NCBI GenBank assembly: GCA_958496175.1
Contig: OY292274.1
Location: 64,800,630 to 64,864,629 of the forward strand
Direction of reading: 5' to 3'
Source: Sisyra terminalis
Taxonomy: Eukaryota; Arthropoda; Insecta; Neuroptera; Sisyridae
Length of the DNA: 64,000 bases
Numbering within the stretch: the stretch's first letter is position 1; every line of letters begins with the position of its first letter. A model generated the notes under the pieces. It worked only from the letters and a program-made list of their open reading frames with translations, made no database searches and was not told the DNA's origin. Below, one piece after another: positions 46,711-58,670 of the stretch. The position numbers and the translations under genes are program-made.

Positions 46711-47450
46711 AAACAGTGCTGGAGGTAAGTAGTCCTTCTAGGACACAGCGCAGAGGAACTTCTAAAAGTGGCACTCCAGAAATTAGAAGAAGTTGAAGAA
46801 ATTGGTAATTGATCTTCAAATTATACTAAATGTTGTAAAGATTCCGCAAATTTAAAGCAAGGACCTGAACATTTTGGTTTTAATATTTAAGTATTATATA
46901 TTTGCAAAAATATTTCAATAAATAAATAAGAAAATGGTTAATGGTTTATCTTTTGCTGTTAATCCTCTAATTGACTGTTTCCTTAAATTTATCGCAGAAG
47001 CCTGTAAAACCAACTGGAACTAGAAATAGTGCTGGAGGTAAGTAGTCCTTCTAGGACACAGCGCAGAGGAACTTCCAAAAGTGGCACCTCACAAATTAGA
47101 AGAAATTGGTGATTAATCTTCATATTGTACTAAATGTGGTAATGATTCCGCAAATTTAAAGCAAGGACCTGAACATTTTGGTTTTAATGTTTAAGTATTA
47201 TATAATTGGTAAAATATTTCAACAGTTTTTTTTTTCTTTTTAATTAGTAATCAGTTTGTACAAACTATGAGCTAATATGATGTCTTGACTGGAGACCTTC
47301 AGCTCCAAATGACTTGATGAAGAAGTTCCCAGTGGAACATTTTCCTGCTACTTTGATGTCAGCTCTTATGGAGTCAATAAATAAATAAGAAAATGGTTTA
47401 TATTTTGCTGTTATTCACTATTTGTTAACTGTAAATATTGAATATTTAAG
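46655..47450 (+). repeat. Tandem non-LTR tail repeats
   Basis: Directly after the ORF relic the 3' tail is repeated. Copy A spans about 46660-46970 and copy B about 46975-47225. Both contain TTCCTTAAATTTATCGCAGA, AGTAGTCCTTCTAGGACACA and TAAAGCAAGGACCTGAACAT. A third partial copy of the tail end (CAATAAATAAATAAGAAAA) is at about 47375-47420. Tandem tails of this kind are typical of non-LTR elements. Confidence 0.7.
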
Positions 47451-48301
47451 GAATAAAGATTTTATTTTATATGCAATTAAGTTTTATTTATTTCAAAATT
47501 ACATAGACTGATTACATTAATATGAGGCTGGAAAAAAAATAAAACGTAAAGAAAAATAATTTTACATAAATACTTGACGTCAAAAACTAAAATATTTCAT
47601 TGAAAATCCTAAATTGTAATTTTTTACAGATATTTGATAATTTTAAATAAGTTATCCTTTAGCGGCTTAAGTTAGTGTTCTCTGATTGGTCGAAAGTTTT
47701 GCTCGAGTGTGTTCATCGCGCGCAACAAAGCAGTTCCTCCAATTTTCTCACGGCTATTTTCGACCAAAGATCACAAACTACCTCGAAAAATTCTTTGAAA
47801 TTGAAATTTCATTATGAAAAATCAAAGTTTTTTGACTTTTTATGGTCGGGTTAATTCAATATTGGGTCTAAATTGTTGGTAAATAAGTTAGATCCACGGC
47901 GGATGAATGTTACCGGCCATGTTTGTTTAGGGACACACTTTCACCAATGAATGAACAAAGTGCTTTGCGTCTTCAGATGTTACTCGACTGCCGTTGAGGT
48001 CGTGTGTCGTATGTTTCGCGTGTGTGGCGTTACAAATGTATTGTGAATTTGTACATAATTTTAAATAAAATTGTTTATATTTGCCGTGTGAAACGGACTA
48101 AACAAAGTGTAAACTATATGAAAATGCGGTGAATATACGGAATACAGTGTTGCGCGTTTTGAAAATTCAGTGTTTTTGAAAATTGTATTGTGTGCATTGT
48201 ATATGTAGTATTAGTTTTGTATTATATATAAGTAATATCTGTTGTGTTGTACAGTTGAAATAAATGTGAATTTCGTTTCCCATGTGGGAAGTTAGTATAA
48301 A

Positions 48302-48389
48302 ATGTGGATTACAGACAGTAGATGGGATTACAACTGGATTACTTTAGCGATATTTTTGGTCGTTGCATCTTGGATACATACAGCAACAG
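48302..48389 (+). CDS. Probable first coding exon of an unidentified secreted or membrane protein (3' partial)
   Basis: The ATG at 48302 opens MWITDSRWDYNW and then a hydrophobic stretch, ITLAIFLVVASWIHTAT, which reads as a signal peptide. A good donor, G|GTATTT, ends the exon at 48389 in phase 1. A phase-1 intron just after a signal peptide is common in genes for extracellular domain proteins. No matching second exon was found in the remaining 15.6 kb, so intron 1 would be at least that long, as in many adhesion, receptor and developmental genes. The protein family cannot be named from 29 residues. Upstream sequence is relatively CpG-rich and could be its promoter. Confidence 0.5.
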
Positions 48390-49790
48390 GTATTTTCACG
48401 TTTTTCCGACCAACATTCTTACAGGTGGCGGCTTAACGCGGCTACATTAACGAACCCCCAAACGTCGCTAAAATCAAGCACACTTTGTTCACAGAAATTT
48501 CAATGCTAGACATTCATTTTTCTTAATAGTTTACGTTAAAAAAATACGTTTAAGTTAATCAAAGTAGGCTTAGAAAAAATCAAGCGGCAATTTTTGAGGG
48601 AAATAATGGCGCACAGTACCTACATTCAAAAATCTTGCAATTCCCTAAAGTATTTTAATCGTAAAAGCTCGATTTATATTTCATAAAATCATCGCAAAAT
48701 AAATATAAATATTTACAGTATTTAATAAATTAGTCCCAACAGTTTTCATATACTTTGTCTTTATGGTTAGTAGGCAAATTGCGGGGATTCAATTTTCATT
48801 TTAATTAAGTTGTTCATAACTTTACCAAAGCTTATTTATTTAATTCAAGTTGGCGTTGGAAACCTAGCGGCAATTTTTGAAATTTGGGAAATGCCATGTT
48901 TTGATTGTATCAATGGCGGATGTTGTTTGACAATGGAATTTTAAAGCCTTAAAACCTTTGTATGTAAATAGTTTTATTACAGTCCACTTTGCTACTAAAA
49001 ATATATCCAAATTTTATTAGTCGACTTGTTTTATATTTATTATAATAAGATCTTTATGTACTTTAGGGTACCAAAGATATGAGGGTTTATATTCAACTCC
49101 TATTGCGCAATTCCCAACTCCTATTTTAACTTACCTTTATCATAAAGGTTTGGTTGTAATCATAGTAATATTACACAAAGTAAAGTAAATTTAATACTTC
49201 AGCTGGATTGAAATGTATTCAACAATTAAACAAGAATCAAATCGCCAAATTTGCTATTTTATATAAGTTACCTAAAGTTATTGAATGATAGCAGAGTGCA
49301 TATTTTATTTGGGACTTTATCTGGATGAATTTAATTTTATTTAGCGACCTCTAGATAAAGTTTATTTAGACTCGATTTATGCAAATCGTAAACTTACTAA
49401 GACTTAATCGAATAATTAAAGATAATTTGATTTAAGTTAAACTACTGATATGATTATTTTATAGTTTTTATAATAATAATTAATTTGCTTCATACGTTTT
49501 TTGCCAACCTTATCCAAAAAATCCTGGCTAAAGTCACCTTGTTCTGGATAAAATCCTAAATTTAATATCCTCTCAGACTTATCTATTTAGTAACCAAATT
49601 TCCATATAACAACATTATTATTATTATTTCCTCAAGCAATTGTATAAGCTAGCTTGACTACGGAATATGTGGATGATTATTTTATTCCCCTTTGCATTTA
49701 TTATTGAAGTATTTAATCATCTTTTTGTATAAAGTTTTGGCTTCTATAATTTTCCTCTTACTAAACGGTTTGATTGATTTATATATATAT

Positions 49791-50360
49791 TAGACTGACT
49801 CAAAAAAAAATTATGATTTTTTTTTCTTAATTATATCGAAAATATTGTTGGAAATGACAAAAAAAATCTTGTGAAAGTTTAAGCTCTTAATATTAATATT
49901 AAGAGGTGCCGCATCGCAAATTTCGATTTTCCATTTAAATAACATGGGAACAATATTCTCTTGCACTTTGGAATTTTATAGCTCACGTTGGTGACAATAT
50001 TTCGGAATGACCAACGTATATTCTTGTAGAAAATTGAACGATCTACAAAAAAGGTTTCGTACAAGTTTTTGATATATTTATTCCTTCAAAAGTTATTCGA
50101 GGTCAAAGTTGAAGTAAAAATAAATTTTAATATTTTTTCCAATTTTTTGACGCAACCATCAATTTTATGAGAAAATTTTATAGGACATTTTTTGTAGAGC
50201 ACTTTTTTTCCTATACTTTATCTCTATAAGAGTTTTTGATATTTTGCACAGGTCCTAAGTTATTTAATTAAAATAAAAATGTTAAAAATATAACAATTCA
50301 GGGAATATTATTAATTTAAAACAATAAAATTACGAATATTTTCAGTTGAATGCAAATAAT
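49791..50360. mobile_element. Fold-back element, truncated single-arm copy of the 62-kb family
   Basis: This starts TAGACTGACTCAAAAA and follows the left arm of the element at 62023-63041 closely for about 480 bp. Shared landmarks are CTTAATATTAATATTAAGAG, GCCGCATCGCAAATTTCGAT and TAGGACATTTTTTGTAGAGC. It reaches the central spacer and then stops; the inverted right arm is missing. Confidence 0.75.
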
Positions 50361-50575
50361 ATGTTGTTGAAACATTAAAATCCCACCCCTTAGCATCCCT
50401 TGCTGTACCTACTATAGTTTACCTTCAAGATACATATATTTTTTCAATTATGCTTTGAGAAAAATTGCTATACCTCTGAAATATTTTTACTATTGATTCT
50501 ATTTTGAGTAATATTTTTCCTTTGTAAAAGTTTTATGGTATATTAACCACAGTTTTGCAGTAAAAAAAGAATACA

Positions 50576-50638
50576 ATGAGTAACGAACCCATGCTCTTTT
50601 ACATGGACAGCAAATACGTTAACCACTGCGCCAATAAG
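50576..50638 (-). repeat. tRNA-derived SINE-like head
   Basis: On the minus strand the sequence reads GGCGCAGTGGTTAACG, then about 30 bases later CATGGGTTCGTTACTC. These resemble the A and B boxes of the RNA polymerase III promoter in a tRNA. The acceptor stem is not complementary and the B box is altered (GGTTCGTTAC), so it is not a working tRNA gene. A tRNA-derived SINE or tRNA pseudogene fits. Confidence 0.45.
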
Positions 50639-51890
50639 GTATTCAGGAATTATAATGTTTGTAATAGTACACAAATAATTGTATTTCAAAGCCACTACGT
50701 TATTGATAGACAAATTTTATCATCGTTTTTCACATATATGGCCCAATTGCAAATCTAAACAATCCAGGGTCCCACTTAAAAATGCATAGAAAATTTCAGC
50801 AGAATAGGTCCAGCGGTTTAAGAGTTCAACCCTGTACATGTTCAGTAGAAATATATATACAAAGATGATCACCTGGATGATTTTACTCATAGTTGAACCC
50901 AATAGGTGGCACTGTTGTTGAGATCCACATTTCAGACTTTAAGTAGTTTTTACATAAATATTTTATTAAATAATAAGCATTTCACTCATATCTATAGCGG
51001 TTTTATAGGAATAGAGCATCCGTAAGTGAAAAATGTGCAAGGGGGGAAAGGCAAAAAGAGCCATCTAATTTTTATAAAATTACTGAAACTAAATTTTTTT
51101 ATGCCAGCAAAGTTAAACAGTAGTTGCAAGCATAAGTTATTATATAACTACATGAAAATAAAATTGCCACTTTTAAAAATTTTATTTGATGAATTTAGAT
51201 TGTGCATTTATCTGTTCATGTTTTATCTAATTTTTTTCCACTCAAACAGATTGGTACCCGTTTTGTATGTATCTATTATTGTATTTAATCTAATTGTTGA
51301 TATAAGAATTCAATCAAACACTTGTTGACATTTTATACTGAAACATAATTATTTTCATCGATAAATTAGAGTTATTTGTCCAAAATTTGTACTGTAGTTC
51401 AAAATTGACCAAAAGGTCGTTTTGACATTTGTTTAAATATAATTTGCCACTTATTTGAGCTTTTTTAATCGCTACCAGATGGCAATTGATGACAAAAATT
51501 GATTGTTACCTTGGAAACCATTGAAATAACAAGAAAATTAAACATTGATAAATATTTTACTTAAACTTAGATTTTGATATAACCGACCTTAAAGTATAAT
51601 AGCCTTATTTTAACCGAACTATCTTTATTTATAAATAACAGGGAATTGAGATAATAGCTAATTGGTAAAGCTAAATGAATTTTTTTGATTTTTCTAATAG
51701 TTTTTTAATGGTTCCCAACAGGGGGCGATATTATTTTTTGGTGAATGCTGGAACTTGTTCAGGAAGCACTAGTGGTTCCATAAACTAAACAAATACTGCA
51801 AAGGACCAATGTATTGTTCCTTTCTTATTAGGAAATTGATAAAGAATTTTTAAGTTCCGAACCATTTTTCATCAATTCTCACATCTATAG

Positions 51891-52683
51891 TAGGGTGATT
51901 TTTTTTTTGACTTTGTTTGGTCCCATCGTGAAATTTTGTTGAAAATACCAAAAAAAAAATTATCTGAAAGTTTGAGTCCTTAATATTAATTTTAAGTCCT
52001 CGACCAAAACGTGTAAAGATTTCCCATTGAAAATACACGGAAACTCTGATTTTTTATTTTTAAATTTCTATATCTCAGCGGCATTTCATGGGATCGTTTT
52101 TACCGAAGATGGTTTTTCCTCAGAATTAAACGCTCTACAAAAGTGCCCATTGCGACAAAGTCGTAACTCACACCGGTGAGGTAGTACGGGCCACTGAACC
52201 TGATTTTTCCATAAAATTCGCGTTTTTTTTTTGCATTTATCTCGTAAATAACAAGAGGTACGGAAAAATTATAAATGAAAAACTTGTAGAGAATTTGATT
52301 TCCTACAAAAAAGTTCCTGTAGACCAAATCGCGAAGATCAATATTAAACGAGATATTAAGCCTTGAATTTTATGGAAAAATCAGGTTCAGTGGCCCGTAC
52401 TACCTCACCGGTGTGAGTTACGACTTTGTCGCAATGGGCACTTTTGTAGAGCGTTTAATTCTGAGAAAAAACCATCTTCAGTAAAAGCGATCCCATGAAA
52501 TGCCGCTGAGATATAGAAATTTAAAAATAAAAAATCAGAGTTTCCGTGTATTTTCAATGGGAAATCTTTACACGTCTTGGTCGAGGACTTAAAATTAATA
52601 TTAAGGGCTCAAACTTTCAGAGAATTTTTTTTTTGGTATTTCCAACAAAATTTCACGAAGGGACCAAAAAAAAAATCATCCTT
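51891..52683. mobile_element. Fold-back hAT-type MITE, 793 bp, with 8-bp target duplication
   Basis: Two inverted arms (51891-52218 and 52366-52683) flank a spacer of about 147 bp. The 8-bp sequence ATCTATAG occurs at 51883-51890 and again at 52684-52691, a perfect duplication that fits the hAT pattern nTnnnnAn. The outer ends are TAGGGTGATTTTT and, inverted, AAAAATCATCCTT. The arms are highly similar (for example TACTACCTCACCGGTGTGAG in both), so the insertion is fairly recent. No transposase is encoded. Confidence 0.85.
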
Positions 52684-54167
52684 ATCTATAGGTTTTAAAG
52701 GAGCAACTTTTCAAATTGAAATTTTTTTATCCAAGTAACTTAGATGGCCAATTTCTTTTCGGAAATCAACTCCGAAAATAAAACATCTTATTTGATTAGT
52801 GTTTTTCATTTTATAATCACCCACTTGTTGTTTTAATCTTGAAACTATAACAATTCGTAGTTATCTAAATTAATCTATGCCAATTTCATTTATCAATTCA
52901 TAAATATTTCATCAGACTTTACAATCAGTTCTTATCTATCCAATTACCAGAATTACATCCTGAATGTAATACGATCAAATTAAGTTCGAATATTATCATA
53001 AAGTTAGGACAAAGATATCGAAGCTTTGATTTACAGGGCATTGTACACTGTGTGCATCTGATTAATTTCACAGGTTATTATTCCGCAATTGAATGTGGAG
53101 AATTATTGAGTGAAAACTACAATGCTTGTAATGTTAGATTCATAAAATTTTCTGGCTAATAATGAGAAATTCAGCTAAAACTTGGTTGTATTCAATGCGA
53201 AAAATTATTAGCTCGTTAACCCACGTTTACGTGTGACAAAGAATTGCATCGTTTGACTTTTAATTAAAAATCGCCTCATTATCGATTTCGTGCACTTTTC
53301 ATTAATGTGTGTTCGATAACAGTTGCATTAATTAACTCTGCATCAAATTATTGGTAGTAGTGAAAAGCAGTAAAATAATCACACTACCGTCGGCCTATGA
53401 TTTTATGTTGGATACTTTTATTGGGAAAATGTCAACTTTTCTATTTCTCACGGTTAAGGCAAAGTGTTGCATGTTGAGAATGATTTCCACAAGTAGTTCC
53501 ACATGGTTTCGATTGGAAATAGTTTGTATACTAGTTGGGTAAAAAAAAACAACAAGCAAACAGGATATATTAAAAACTAATAAAAATCGTTTGCTTTGAT
53601 TGCCTCGATTTTTTTCATATCGTATTACAATTAAGTCTAATTTGAGCCTTTTTACAATTTACGATTTAATTATAGAGGAATCGAAAGAACTTCCTCTAAT
53701 AAATTTCTAGCGGTTGTTGGTTTTCGAAGATTTGCGCATGGAATTGAAGCAATGTTTAGCGTCAATCGGAAGCGAATTAGGAGCAAGAAATAATTTACAA
53801 ATTGATTTTAACTTGAAATTTCGGTTCTTGATCATTTTCTTAATGTCAACGATTTTCTTCAAAAATCTTCATTAGGTACCAAGGTTTTCAACGACCTAAA
53901 ACAAATTGAAACCAAAGAAAATTTTCGATTCGGATAAACCCAATTGGAAGGGTTTTTAATTTATTTAATGATTCCTAGACATCTTGTGAATAAATGATTA
54001 CCATTTTCTTCCCTTTTTTCTTTTGGAAAATTAGTTGTTCTTACAGTTTTAGTACATCCCAAGAGTCGAATCTAAATCTTAAATCTTTTTCGGTAAATTT
54101 CAATTTTTGAATGAAACTTAACTTTCAAATTAAATAGATAATAAAATTCAGATCTCAGCTTTTATTA

Positions 54168-54338
54168 AATAAGAAGACAATTCAGGTTGTTTAAGATCGT
54201 TTTTTTTTAATTTAATTTTTTTTTTTTGATTCAAGAAGCCTGATGAAGTTACGATGCGTAACGAAACGTAGCTAATTTGAATATTGAAAAAAATTAAATA
54301 AAAAAAAAATCTTAAACAACCTGAATTGTCTTCTTATT
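54168..54338. repeat. Inverted repeat enclosing a hammerhead-like core
   Basis: A perfect 30-bp inverted repeat (54168-54197 and 54309-54338, containing AAGAAGACAATTCAGGTTGT) encloses T-rich and A-rich tracts and a central motif. The layout parallels the element at 13804-14128. Confidence 0.65.
54222..54282 (+). ncRNA. Hammerhead-ribozyme-like motif
   Basis: CTGATGA at 54240-54246, then stem II GTTAC/GTAAC with loop GATGC, then GAAAC and GTA. Stem I can form from AGC/GCT and, beyond an internal loop, TTCAA/TTGAA. All core hammerhead positions (CUGAUGA, GAAA) are present. As in the 14-kb copy there is one extra A between CUGAUGA and stem II, so self-cleavage is unproven. Confidence 0.45.
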
Positions 54339-56574
54339 TCAAATTAAACTGAATCCCAAATTGTGTTTCTAATACTTTCTTCTACTCATTCTCTCTTTAA
54401 AAGGTTACGTGGGTTTCGCGGCTACAAAAAAATCGATTTTTTTTGCCTTATTAATTTCTACAACATCTCTAGAATATTGTCCCAAACTTTCAAGTTGATC
54501 CAAGTAATAGTTTCGGAGATACAACCTTGGGAAGCTCAGGAACCCGCCGGTATCACAATGCAGCTGTTCATCTATTGTCGCGTTTTTTTTTCGGAACTTT
54601 TCAAAATTTCTCGAGAACTACTCAACCGATTTTGATGAAATTTTACTAAGGCCTTCAAGATACAATTAACAAGAACTTGGACGTTGGATTTTATTTTCAA
54701 CTACAACTATTTAAAAAAAATAGAGCAAATTTCTCCGAAATTTGCATTTTCATGTTAGAATGTTTACCAAAATTACATTCTTCACTTTTTTTTCTTTCGT
54801 CCAAGTTCTAGTTTATTGTCTTAACCATATATGGTTTTCCTTTATTTTCACGGATGATCCTGTCATGAGTTCTGTTGATAATGCGGAAATACCTTTTTTC
54901 CGAAGGATCACCGAAAATGACATCACAATGGCGAAGTTTTAAATATTTTTCTACGAAAAAATCTGAAATTCTTTGTCAAATATGTTTGTTTAAGACAATA
55001 AAGTTTAATTAAAATATTTCATTTTTATATGGGAAAAAAACTGTTGAAAATAGGCAACTTTTTTCCCTGATTAAACCCATGTAACACCTTAAATATGTAT
55101 TTGTTTTTAATTTAACCTATTTTTCGCAGTCGATTGTGTGAAAAAAAAATATTGTCGATAAATTTGTTGTGTCCAGACTTTATATAATATTATTTATTTA
55201 TTTTTAGTAGGAAAGTGAACTTAAAGGATGTAAATCCATATACTAATTATTATTTTAGCAACGTTTTGGTCCTTTATTTGACTTTCATCAGGCTTTTCTT
55301 CATTTCTACATTTCTTCGCCAACTTCTCTTACAATTTTATGGTTTGGCAGTACAATTTCCACATGAACAATTTGGAATCTTTGTTATCATTACTGTGCTC
55401 ATTGTGGTCTCTAATATTTCGATTTTGAATATTTGACTAAAAGATCAATCTGTGATCTAGATTCTAGTCTATTATCCGCATTAGTAAATCTGTAAAAGAA
55501 AAAAAAATTAGACTTTCTGAGACTTATGTGGATCGATTTTTGCTTGTATGTTACACGATATACCACAGTCGAAAACAAAAGGCATTAACGCCAGACGTTA
55601 ATATCTGGGAAATTAAATTTGAAAAAAGGCAATTTGAAGAAATCAAACAAACGCATTCGGCGTAAATATAAAATTTTCTGATTGATTTACCACCGCAGAC
55701 TATGAACGTTGGACAATAAAAGCCAAGATAATAACAGGGTTGAAAATTGTTCTCGACGTTGCTTCTTGGTTTGCTTGGGTTCCGATGATGTTCCCTTTCG
55801 CTCGGTCTGCCGCAATTTCGTGACTCATATCCGACTGGTTTGCTCCTCTTTGTCGCTCCCCGGTTTGGTCAGTTGATATTTTTCTCACATAATACAAATA
55901 TAAAGTAAAATAAGCGAAGCAAAAGTCTCCTTTGGCTGCAACTATAATATGTCGTCTCGTGTGTTCTATGCGAACGACTTGAATGCAATAGGGGACTCCT
56001 TATAAGGGAAAGCGGCTAACACGCGCTGCTCCTGCTTAAGACATCCAATCAAGCCCGTTTTTTTCTCTCCTCTTCCATTTATCTGATCTTAGCTGAAGCA
56101 AAAGTACATGATGTAATCGGCAATACAAACAATAGTTAATCAATTAAAATTTTCAACAAACCTCGATATACAGGAAAAAAAAATAACCTTTTAGTTTCAC
56201 CGACTAAGTTTTTGCAATTGATTGTTCCCTTCTATTTATATTATCGAAATAATACACAGCTCTAGTTTTTAATTTACGTTTGAAAATCAGCTTGAAAATT
56301 GGCTTAAAACGTGACTTAATCTGCCATCTGCTTCCTGATTAATTTCCTTGTATTTTTTGGGAAGGAACTTTCCCATATAATTTCATACCATTCAAATTAT
56401 CTAACTTCACAATGGAAGACATTTTTGTTTTCGTGCTTGTTATAATGGATTTTGAAAAGTTGCCGCCATTTTTACAAAAAAAACATACTTTATTCAGTTT
56501 GAAATGATAAAAACAGATAATATAAGAAATTAGGGCTCAAGTGTACTTTAGTGACTTTAGCACACCCACAATCT

Positions 56575-57276
56575 CGGGGATATTTTAGTGATTTTAATTG
56601 TTTTAGTACTATGCAAATCACTCCCAAAAATCGGCCAACTTTCACCAACTTGAAGTTTCCTACAAACCGTTAGCGAACAACTTCCTACTGTAGAATTTGG
56701 CGTAACATTTATTAAAAATCCAGTCTAATATTTTTTTCATAACGCCACTAAAGAAGTATAACATCAAAAATCTCCTCAAAATGAATATCGTTACCTTCTA
56801 AGAAACTAATTTCGGCTCAAGTGTACTTTAGCACATCCACAATCTGGCAACGTTGCATTTCCGACTTTGTTTGTAATTTAATTCGCGATATTTTTCTTGA
56901 TTTAATTCTAATATAGTATAATTCTCTCTTTTGCGGTTAAATTTTTATTATGGACCGATTTAATCGCGAATTAAATTAAAAACAAAGTCAAAAATGAAAC
57001 GTTGCCAGATTGTGGGTGTGCTAAAGTACACTTGAGCCGAAATTAGTTTCTTAGAAGGTAACGATATTCATTTTGAGGAGATTTTTGATGTTATACTTCT
57101 TTAGTGGCGTTATGAAAAAATTATTAGACAGGATTTTTAATAAATGTTACGCCAAATTCTACAGTAGGAAGTTGCTCGCAAACGGCTTGTAGGAAACTTC
57201 AAGTTGGTGAAAGTTGGCCGATTTTTGGGAATGATTTGCATAGTACTAAAACAACTAAAATCACTAAAACATCCCG
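56575..57276. mobile_element. Fold-back element, about 700 bp
   Basis: Inverted arms at 56575-56890 and 56963-57276 are separated by about 72 bp. The ends read CGGGGATATTTTAGTGATTT and, inverted, ATCACTAAAACATCCCG. A segment GGCTCAAGTGTACTTTAG plus CACACCCACAATCT occurs once in each arm and a third time just outside the left end (56534-56574), so the element may be nested or extended on that side. No clear target duplication and no coding capacity. Confidence 0.75.
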
Positions 57277-57469
57277 AACAATTCGGAACCAAATACGAAA
57301 TTTAAAAAATACAGCCATTACAGCCGGCTAAAAGTCACTGTTACTTGTATTTTTAATTTAGATCATAGGCATCGTCGAAATAAATTTTTTAAATTTTACA
57401 CTCTAAACAATATCCTTATTATTACATAATTAGTAATTTCCCATAAAATATTCACCATCCAATATTGAA

Positions 57470-58670
57470 ACAATTGACCAATGGTAAAAATTGACAATTG
57501 ATTAATGAAACCAAAATGACTTGAAACCATGGCAACAATAATTCAATTCAAATGCGAGACAATGATTGTATTTCATTTACACGTTTGTGTTTACAATATT
57601 TGTTCTTTGTCTTTGGCGACATATACGCATACATATTACATACGTTTGCCTATTATTATTATGAGACTTGAAATGGATCTGAAAGAAATATATTTTTGGA
57701 AATTATTTTATACAATATTTAAAATAATGTAAGGAAAGTCAATTGATACGTAATATTTTTTTATATTTGAATTAAAAATCAGTTTCAGTATGATAATTGG
57801 TAAAAATTGGCTATTCATTGAATGAAATCAAAATGACTTGAAACCATAGCAACAATTATTAAATTTAAATTTGAAACAATGATTGTATTTCACTCACACG
57901 TATTTGTTTACAATATTTGTTCTTTGTCTTTGCCGACTTATATGCATACATATTACATACATTTGCCTATTATTACGAGAATTAAAATGCATCTGAAAAA
58001 AATATATTTTTGGAAATTATTTAATGCAATATTTAAAACAATGTAAAAAAAGTCAATTGATACATTATATAACATAATATTTTTCTATTTTTCAATTAAA
58101 AACCAGTTTTAATACATAGATATTGATGGGCAAATAAAATATACAATTACTATTGTAGTAATATAATTTTTAGGACGTTACTCTTTAGGATTTACATGAT
58201 ATTTTATGGCAACAATTTACTTTTATATGGTAAATGTTTTCGAACATGTAACCCATGCTGTACTGATAAACGGTTAATTCATATAATGAGTAATATACAT
58301 TTTGTATAAGTAACCAAATGTGTATATATATTATACAAATATACTAACAGCCACCTGTTAAGACATATAGTATAGCTATTTATAAATAGCCAGTTTAATC
58401 TTTGATTTGAAAACCAGTAACTTTCCGTGAAATTATCTCCGCCCAACACTGACATAACTGATAAATGGCTAAAATTAGCAATTGAATAAAGTCGAAATGA
58501 CAGTTGAAACTAATGACATGATAGTTTAAATTTGAGATGATAATTATGAAATTTGTATTCCACTCATGTGGATGGGTTTACAACTTTAAATTCTTTGTCC
58601 TTGTCTTTGCCGCAAAACATACGTTTCCTTATTATATATTTTGATATTAACAGCAAATTGTGTTTATAAT
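57470..58670 (+). repeat. Three-copy direct repeat of about 310 bp
   Basis: Copies at about 57470-57770 and 57785-58100 are similar, and a more diverged one lies at about 58440-58670. Landmarks are AAAATGACTTGAAACCAT, TTTGTTCTTTGTCTTTG and GCATACATATTACATAC. A 67-codon frame in copy 1 is not conserved in copy 2, so it is not read as a gene. Confidence 0.7.

Larger units (their letters stand above)
43671..48301. other. Intergenic DNA with retrotransposon debris, upstream of a new + strand gene
   Basis: 43.7-45.0 kb is plain AT-rich DNA. 45.2-47.4 kb carries decayed non-LTR sequence and tandem tail repeats (separate entries). At 45985-46110 there is a G+C-rich patch with no recognised coding frame. 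47.65-48.30 kb becomes less AT-rich, with CpG-containing stretches such as TCATCGCGCGCAAC near 47714. It is the likely promoter and 5' UTR of the gene whose first coding exon starts at 48302. Confidence 0.5.

Noticed and set aside
50576..50638. Functional tRNA gene on the minus strand
   Set aside because: A- and B-box-like pieces are present, but there is no paired acceptor stem and the B box is mutated.
54363..54635. 90-codon frame
   Set aside because: No family resemblance, and it lies in repeat-like sequence with T-runs.
55700..55897. Minus-strand 65-codon frame in a less AT-rich patch
   Set aside because: Hydrophilic but no motif, no splice-linked partner and no start context. Possibly an old transposon piece.
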